Positions 4,895-7,812 of a stretch of 7,812 nt of DNA are shown here, in pieces. Below the pieces are notes generated by a model. That model made no database searches. It saw nothing but the letters and a program-made list of their open reading frames with translations, and had not been told where the DNA came from. Source of the DNA: a bacterium (Candidatus Gribaldobacteria) CG07_land_8_20_14_0_80_33_18 (GTDB lineage Bacteria; Patescibacteriota; Minisyncoccia; Minisyncoccales; CG1-02-41-26); the NCBI GenBank assembly GCA_002779425.1, contig PEWP01000037.1, positions 1-7,812 of the forward strand, given 5' to 3'. How positions within the stretch are numbered: position 1 is the first letter of the stretch; each line of letters opens with the position of its first letter. The position numbers and the translations under genes are program-made.

Positions 4895-6568
4895 TTAAAT
4901 TTTTAATTTGCTAATTTTTCTCTTTAATAATCTTTCTATTTTAGATTCAAAAGCTATCTTTTTCTTTTTTTCTAACCAACCATTTAAATCGATAAGTTGG
5001 GAACTGAAAACCCAAATAAAACCAATAGTCATTAGTAAAGGAATTATAATCCAATCTAAAATTTTATTATTTGTTAAACCCGTCTTAATTTCTGTAGCAG
5101 CGCCAAGAACCGCTTTTCTTATAATAGAAATTTTATTTGTCGCGTTTACATTATTATAAGAATTATAAGCTGAAGCTGTTACTATTAAATCTGTGGCGCC
5201 ATAACTAAATTGGTTTTCTGGTCCAACTTTGACCTTGAAATTAATGACTTTTGACTGACTGGCGTAAAAATCGCCTAAATTGATTGCTTGAACAATATCA
5301 GCGGTTGAAGAAACACCTTCAATTGTCAAAGAATTTGGCTGATAAATAAGACCATTAGGTATAATGACTTTCAAATAAACATTGCTCGCAATCCCAAGAT
5401 TAGAAATAGAGCTTACTTTAATTGAGAAAGAAATTAAATCGTTTGGTTTTGTTTCCACAAAAGTTTGCCAATCGCTATTTTGAGTTAGATTTTTAACTAA
5501 ACTGGAAATGGCAATATTTGCCGGAGAAATTGTTAAAGGAGCAGGATAATAAGAAACAGGATAATAGATAGTTGCTGGAGGTTGGGACGGTTGGGACGGT
5601 TGTGGACGATAAACATTTATACTAGTAGGGTCAGAAATTTGGCTGACATTATCTCCAGAGGTCTGGGTATTGACAACCAAATTAGTTGTTCCATAACCAA
5701 ACTGACTCTCCGAGGCAATTTGAACTCTGTAAATAAGTACTCTTGATTGACCAATAGAAATAGCACCTAAATTGAATCCATTTATAATATCAGCAGTTGA
5801 ATTAACACCATCTATTGTTAGGGTATCTTGATAACTAATGTTGCTGGCTAAAGTTGCCTTGACAAAAACATTGTTTGCCGGCGCGCTGCCATTGGAATTA
5901 ATCTCAATTCTAATTTCAATAATATCCGAAGGCGAAACAGAAATAGAATCTTGATAACTTGTTTGCCCTTGAGTTAAATTTCTGGAAAGAGTGGAAATAG
6001 TTAAAGAAGGACTTAAATTGGAAACAGTTGCTTCAAATACCAGATGGCCTTGGTTGTCCCAACACTGAGCGGCGTTAACACAAGTAATATCTCCAATATT
6101 GACTTCAATGTTGCCGGAACTTAATGTTGCGCTAACTTCTTGCCCTTGAGTAGATTGATTTGGATACCACAAGACTTTGGTTGAAAAATTGAGACATTGA
6201 AGAGAACTTAAATTTATTGTGCCGGTATCGCTTTTAGTTGAACAATTATCGCAACCAATATGGCCAGTGGTAACAATTTGGGTTCTTAAATCGGTAGGAA
6301 ATTCAATTTTTACCCGAGTATTTTTAGCAGTAGTGCCAATACTTGAATTATGATAGTAAATATCAAAACCGATGGTATCACCAGGATTGGCTGAAATCGG
6401 ATCTTGCCATGTTGGGCTGCCTTGAGTTCTATTTTTTAATCTTAAAGTTTCTAAATCATTTGGCATACAATTAAAACAAGGTTCAGCGGCAAAAGCGTTA
6501 GAAACACTAACCAATGCCAAAACAGCGACTAATAAAATTGCGCTTAAAATTAAATATTTTTTTGCCAT
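4895..6568 (-). CDS. Secreted DUF11-repeat surface protein with C-terminal membrane anchor
   Basis: A 557-residue envelope protein. Residues 1-28 are a Sec signal peptide (hydrophobic core 5-22, likely cut after AFA or FAA). Three related beta-sandwich repeats follow, at about 40-185, 190-320 and 350-480, each opening with a KNxTQ-like phrase and PxD; repeats two and three share the TIxGVxSTADI phrase and a QFxYGxTxLxV ending. These resemble DUF11-type conserved repeats. A proline/tyrosine-rich linker (321-346) separates repeats two and three. One membrane helix (about 504-523) and a basic tail (534-557) anchor the C-terminus. All seven cysteines lie in the first region (32, 35, 106, 109, 125, 163, 169), including two CxxC pairs. 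There is no LPxTG-like motif, so it need not be a substrate of the nearby sortase. Many N-x-S/T sites are present. No Shine-Dalgarno sequence is evident. Ligand or function is unknown; an adhesin or wall structural role is inference. Confidence 0.82.
   Translation of the reverse strand: MAKKYLILSAILLVAVLALVSVSNAFAAEPCFNCMPNDLETLRLKNRTQGSPTWQDPISANPGDTIGFDIYYHNSSIGTTAKNTRVKIEFPTDLRTQIVTTGHIGCDNCSTKSDTGTINLSSLQCLNFSTKVLWYPNQSTQGQEVSATLSSGNIEVNIGDITCVNAAQCWDNQGHLVFEATVSNLSPSLTISTLSRNLTQGQTSYQDSISVSPSDIIEIRIEINSNGSAPANNVFVKATLASNISYQDTLTIDGVNSTADIINGFNLGAISIGQSRVLIYRVQIASESQFGYGTTNLVVNTQTSGDNVSQISDPTSINVYRPQPSQPSQPPATIYYPVSYYPAPLTISPANIAISSLVKNLTQNSDWQTFVETKPNDLISFSIKVSSISNLGIASNVYLKVIIPNGLIYQPNSLTIEGVSSTADIVQAINLGDFYASQSKVINFKVKVGPENQFSYGATDLIVTASAYNSYNNVNATNKISIIRKAVLGAATEIKTGLTNNKILDWIIIPLLMTIGFIWVFSSQLIDLNGWLEKKKKIAFESKIERLLKRKISKLKI
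5580..5606. repeat. 9-bp tandem repeat coding a PSQ linker
   Basis: GGTTGGGAC occurs twice in tandem (5580-5588, 5589-5597) followed by a diverged copy (5598-5606). On the minus strand it encodes the PSQPSQ linker between the second and third surface-protein repeats, so copy-number change would keep the frame and alter linker length. Confidence 0.7.
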
Positions 6569-6591
6569 AATTTTTTTATCTTTATTTTTTT

Positions 6592-6643
6592 CGCCCTTTT
6601 ACCCCGTATCTTTTATTATTAAAAGCTGCGGGCTAAAAGAGCG
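6592..6643. repeat. Long imperfect hairpin upstream of the surface-protein gene
   Basis: Four paired blocks separated by single mismatches: CGC (6592-6594) with GCG (6641-6643), CTTTTA (6596-6601) with TAAAAG (6634-6639), CCCGTA (6603-6608) with TGCGGG (6627-6632, one G-T pair), and CTTTT (6610-6614) with AAAAG (6621-6625), loop ATTATT. It ends 23 nt before the surface-protein ATG and touches the next hairpin. It could be a 5' leader structure of that mRNA. CCCCG (6602-6606) can alternatively pair with CGGGG (6642-6646), which competes with the neighbouring terminator-like stem. Confidence 0.65.
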
Positions 6644-6676
6644 GGGACAACTTAGTTTATTAACTGAATTGTCCCC
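6643..6676 (-). terminator. Probable terminator of the small-protein operon
   Basis: GGGGACAA (6643-6650) pairs with TTGTCCCC (6669-6676), then after one mismatch TTAGTT pairs with AACTGA (one G-T), loop TATT. On the minus strand it follows the 75-residue gene and is succeeded by GCTCTTTTAG, a short T-run, so termination may be partial and allow read-through into the surface-protein gene. Confidence 0.6.
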
Positions 6677-6679
6677 CTT

Positions 6680-6712
6680 AGACCATTATTTACTCATAAT
6701 AAATAATGGTCT
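6680..6712. repeat. 13-bp perfect hairpin over the stop codon of the 75-residue gene
   Basis: AGACCATTATTTA (6680-6692) and TAAATAATGGTCT (6700-6712) pair perfectly around a 7-nt loop. The minus-strand stop codon (6690-6692) is in one arm and the last codons in the other. A T-rich run follows on the plus strand only, so it would terminate plus-strand rather than minus-strand transcripts; on the mRNA it may protect the 3' end. Confidence 0.75.
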
Positions 6713-6917
6713 TTATTTTTCTAATTTGAGGGAGGGAAATTTTCCCTTCCACCTTTTTTTCAATCTCAATCTTTTTCAAAGATTGAGATTGAGACTCTTT
6801 CTCCTCAACAGTTCGTAACTGTTGAGGTTTGTTATTTTTCCTCGGCGGCAGGATACGCCAACCGAGGAATAACCCCAGCAAGAAAATTCCAATAATTGCA
6901 ATCAATTTCTTTTTCAT
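6690..6917 (-). CDS. Small bitopic membrane protein, family unknown
   Basis: A 75-residue protein with a basic start (MKKK), one membrane helix (about 4-20) and a charged K/E/Q-rich tail. I do not recognise a family. The start is secure: AAGGAGG (6923-6929) sits 5 nt before the ATG, the best Shine-Dalgarno sequence in the window. It begins 19 nt after the stop of the 131-residue gene, so both form an operon placed between a sortase gene and a surface-protein gene. The coding sequence is unusual: it is almost filled by unrelated hairpins (6680-6712, 6730-6750, 6760-6792, 6803-6827, 6838-6869), so the amino acid sequence may be shaped by RNA or DNA structure. A structured RNA with only incidental coding cannot be excluded. 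Confidence 0.65.
   Translation of the reverse strand: MKKKLIAIIGIFLLGLFLGWRILPPRKNNKPQQLRTVEEKESQSQSLKKIEIEKKVEGKISLPQIRKIKTIIYYE
6730..6869. other. Array of four unrelated hairpins at about 10-nt spacing
   Basis: Four inverted repeats follow one another inside the 75-residue gene. 6730-6750 has GGGAAA (6734-6739) against TTTCCC (6741-6746) with an imperfect outer extension. 6760-6792 has 15 perfect pairs around TTC. 6803-6827 has CCTCAACAGTT against AACTGTTGAGG around CGT. 6838-6869 has TTCCTCGG against CCGAGGAA with an inner GGC/GCC. Gaps are 9, 10 and 10 nt. The stems share no sequence, so they are not copies of one repeat. Confidence 0.8.
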
Positions 6918-6936
6918 ACTTTCCTCCTTTCCTCTT

Positions 6937-7332
6937 TTAGTTCGGATCCGCTCCCGGACCTGGACTATCGCCGCATTTTTCTGGTGGCTGTAGAGTTACA
7001 GCCAGAATTATTCCACCAGCCATCAAAATCCAGGCAATCCAATCATTATCTTTTTTCTTTTTGACCACCGGAAAAATTAGTTCCACCGGTTTCGATTCGT
7101 CTTTTATAACTTCCTTCACCACTTTCTCTACCATAATAGAAAGTGGTTTCGTTTCTTTTTCCATGATCACAGGTGCCGCCGATGTCACCACCGGTTTTTT
7201 CTTTTTTTCAGTTTTTTGTGGAGCTTCCTCTTTTCGCAGCTCCAACTCCACTTCTAATTCCTTTGCCATTACTGGCAAAGGAATAGAAGTTAAAAAAGAA
7301 AAAATTAAAAAACCAGAAATTATTTTTTTCAT
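6937..7332 (-). CDS. Secreted or membrane small protein with K/E-rich middle and C-terminal helix, family unknown
   Basis: A 131-residue protein. Residues 1-23 form a signal peptide (likely cut after VMA), 24-96 are dominated by K, E, P and V, 97-115 (NDWIAWILMAGGIILAVTL) form a membrane helix, and the end (QPPEKCGDSPGPGADPN) is short, with one cysteine. Mature topology would expose the charged region outside. No family recognised. ATG at 7332 follows a G-rich Shine-Dalgarno-like AAAGGGGG (7339-7346) by 6 nt. It is the first gene after a strong promoter (7370-7398) and is followed 19 nt later by the 75-residue gene. Its coding sequence also contains strong inverted repeats (6985-7004, 7118-7147, 7219-7244, 7251-7289). 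A structural, wall-spanning or regulatory role near the sortase is inference. Confidence 0.65.
   Translation of the reverse strand: MKKIISGFLIFSFLTSIPLPVMAKELEVELELRKEEAPQKTEKKKKPVVTSAAPVIMEKETKPLSIMVEKVVKEVIKDESKPVELIFPVVKKKKDNDWIAWILMAGGIILAVTLQPPEKCGDSPGPGADPN
6985..7004. repeat. 8-bp hairpin in the 131-residue gene
   Basis: TGGCTGTA (6985-6992) pairs with TACAGCCA (6997-7004), loop GAGT. The overlapping CTGGTGG (6981-6987) can instead pair with CCACCAG (7013-7019), so two mutually exclusive folds are possible. It lies in the part encoding the C-terminal membrane helix. Confidence 0.6.
7118..7147. repeat. 10-bp perfect hairpin in the 131-residue gene
   Basis: ACCACTTTCT (7118-7127) and AGAAAGTGGT (7138-7147) pair perfectly around a 10-nt loop, within the K/E/V-rich region. 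Confidence 0.7.
7251..7289. repeat. 16-bp hairpin over the signal-peptide codons
   Basis: CTTCTA (7251-7256) pairs with TAGAAG (7284-7289) and TTCCTTTGCC (7258-7267) with GGCAAAGGAA (7274-7283), loop ATTACT, with a single bulged A at 7257. It covers the end of the signal peptide and its cleavage region in the 131-residue gene. Confidence 0.75.
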
Positions 7333-7369
7333 CTTTAACCCCCTTTATTTAATTTTTAAAGATAGCACA

Positions 7370-7398
7370 ATATTATCACATACTTGACAAATTGTCAA
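7370..7398 (-). promoter_or_regulatory. Sigma-70 promoter of the small-protein operon
   Basis: On the minus strand TTGACA (7393-7398), a perfect -35, is followed after 17 bp by TAATAT (7370-7375), preceded by TGA as in an extended -10. Expected start is near 7363, leaving a 30-nt leader with a Shine-Dalgarno-like sequence before the 131-residue gene. Confidence 0.65.
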
Positions 7399-7402
7399 GT
7401 AT
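7380..7402. promoter_or_regulatory. 23-nt palindromic operator over the -35 box
   Basis: ATACTTGACAA and TTGTCAAGTAT form perfect 11-bp arms around a single base (7391). The palindrome contains the -35 box and part of the spacer, the classic place for a dimeric repressor, for example of the MarR type; that family guess is inference. No T-run follows the arms on the minus strand, so it is not a terminator for the sortase gene. Confidence 0.65.
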
Positions 7403-7405
7403 ATT

Positions 7406-7812
7406 TTAGTTTTTTAATTCCGCTCTGACAAGCATTCTCTGATAATCTTTACCCGGCGGCCAACAGCTAACCAACGCTAAAATTGATTTTGAATTCATAG
7501 ATTCATCAGAAATGCTTTCTCCTCGTTTAAGAATGTATTTTTCTTTAACTTTATAAATATATTTATGATTATTAAACCAAACAAAAATTTCATCGCCATT
7601 CTTCAAATCATTAAGTCGGCTAAAAACCCCATCGTAATTTATTTTTGGCCAATTTGGCGGCGCACTGTGGCCCACAATAACTGTCATTCCATTTTCTCCC
7701 GGCAAAACTGATAAAGGAAAATGAACAACTCCTTTTTTAAGAGAACTTTCAATTTCGTCAATAGTATTAGTTTTAGGAAAAATAATAGGGGCTTCAATCC
7801 CAAGAGAAGGAA
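7406..7812 (-). CDS. Sortase family transpeptidase (C-terminal part, 5' end beyond the window)
   Basis: Sortases cut a sorting motif in exported proteins with a catalytic cysteine and join them to the cell wall or to each other. The open frame continues to the right edge, giving 134 visible residues. It shows LGIEAPIIFPKTNTI, then GVVHFPLSVLPGENGMTVIVGHS with the catalytic His, FSRLNDLKNGDEIFVW, and LVSCWPPGKDYQRMLVRAEL with the catalytic Cys and, nine residues later, the Arg. All three catalytic residues are therefore present (His, Cys and Arg at residues 48, 116 and 125 of the visible part). The signal anchor expected at the N-terminus lies outside. The TTG codon at 7705 is internal, not the start, because homology runs through it. 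No LPxTG-type substrate is visible in this window. Subclass cannot be decided from this fragment. Confidence 0.92.
   Translation of the reverse strand, partial: PSLGIEAPIIFPKTNTIDEIESSLKKGVVHFPLSVLPGENGMTVIVGHSAPPNWPKINYDGVFSRLNDLKNGDEIFVWFNNHKYIYKVKEKYILKRGESISDESMNSKSILALVSCWPPGKDYQRMLVRAELKN

Noticed and set aside
6592..6869. CRISPR array or integron-type repeats
   Set aside because: The hairpins are regularly spaced but have unrelated sequences, so there is no repeated unit, and no cas or integrase gene is visible.
7061..7387. Plus-strand open frame of 108 codons opposite the 131-residue gene
   Set aside because: Serine/threonine/phenylalanine-rich mirror of a K/E-rich gene; the minus-strand gene has a promoter, a Shine-Dalgarno-like site and a signal peptide.
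7380..7402. Terminator of the sortase gene
   Set aside because: The palindrome has no T-run after it on the minus strand and coincides with a perfect -35 box, so operator is the better call.
7406..7705. Sortase as a complete 99-residue protein starting at TTG 7705
   Set aside because: Sortase sequence continues without a stop through 7812, so that codon is an internal leucine and the gene is cut by the window edge.

Overview
The window is AT-rich, compact, and every gene I can support lies on the minus strand. The gene set suggests a Patescibacteria (candidate phyla radiation, CPR) bacterium: a shortened division and cell-wall cluster (mraZ, rsmH, ftsL-like, ftsI), a tRNA without an encoded CCA end, small secreted proteins of unknown family, a sortase, and a large DUF11-type surface protein with a C-terminal membrane anchor. 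This placement is inference from gene content and base composition, not from a tree.

Read in the direction of transcription (right to left), the window opens with the C-terminal part of a sortase (7406-7812, running off the right edge). A promoter with a 23-nt inverted repeat over its -35 box (7370-7402) follows and drives two small genes (7332-6937 and 6917-6690), both encoding membrane-anchored or secreted lysine/glutamate-rich proteins I do not recognise. The DNA of these genes and of the gap after them is crowded with unrelated perfect or near-perfect hairpins (about 6592-6869, then 6985-7289). Next come a 557-residue DUF11-like surface protein (6568-4895) and a PAS-GGDEF diguanylate cyclase split by a -1 frameshift into two overlapping frames (4863-4381 and 4384-4019). 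A strong terminator hairpin (3969-4007) ends this block.

A 303-bp gene-free stretch (3716-4018) separates it from the division cluster. It holds three perfect DnaA boxes (TTATCCACA), one near-match, an AT-rich block, two further hairpins, a candidate promoter for mraZ, and TGGNN repeats in 10-bp register that look like a MraZ operator. One DnaA box coincides with a MraZ repeat. The cluster then runs mraZ (3715-3284), rsmH (3275-2328), ftsL-like (2340-1981), ftsI (1882-209) and tRNA-Glu (152-81). The usual mur genes and ftsW do not follow ftsI here.

Functionally the left half couples peptidoglycan synthesis and ribosome maturation under MraZ, possibly with DnaA input, while the right half is an envelope locus (sortase, small membrane proteins, surface protein, c-di-GMP enzyme). 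Most worth a second look are the hairpin array, the overlapping DnaA/MraZ region, the split diguanylate cyclase, and the palindromes lodged inside rsmH and ftsI.
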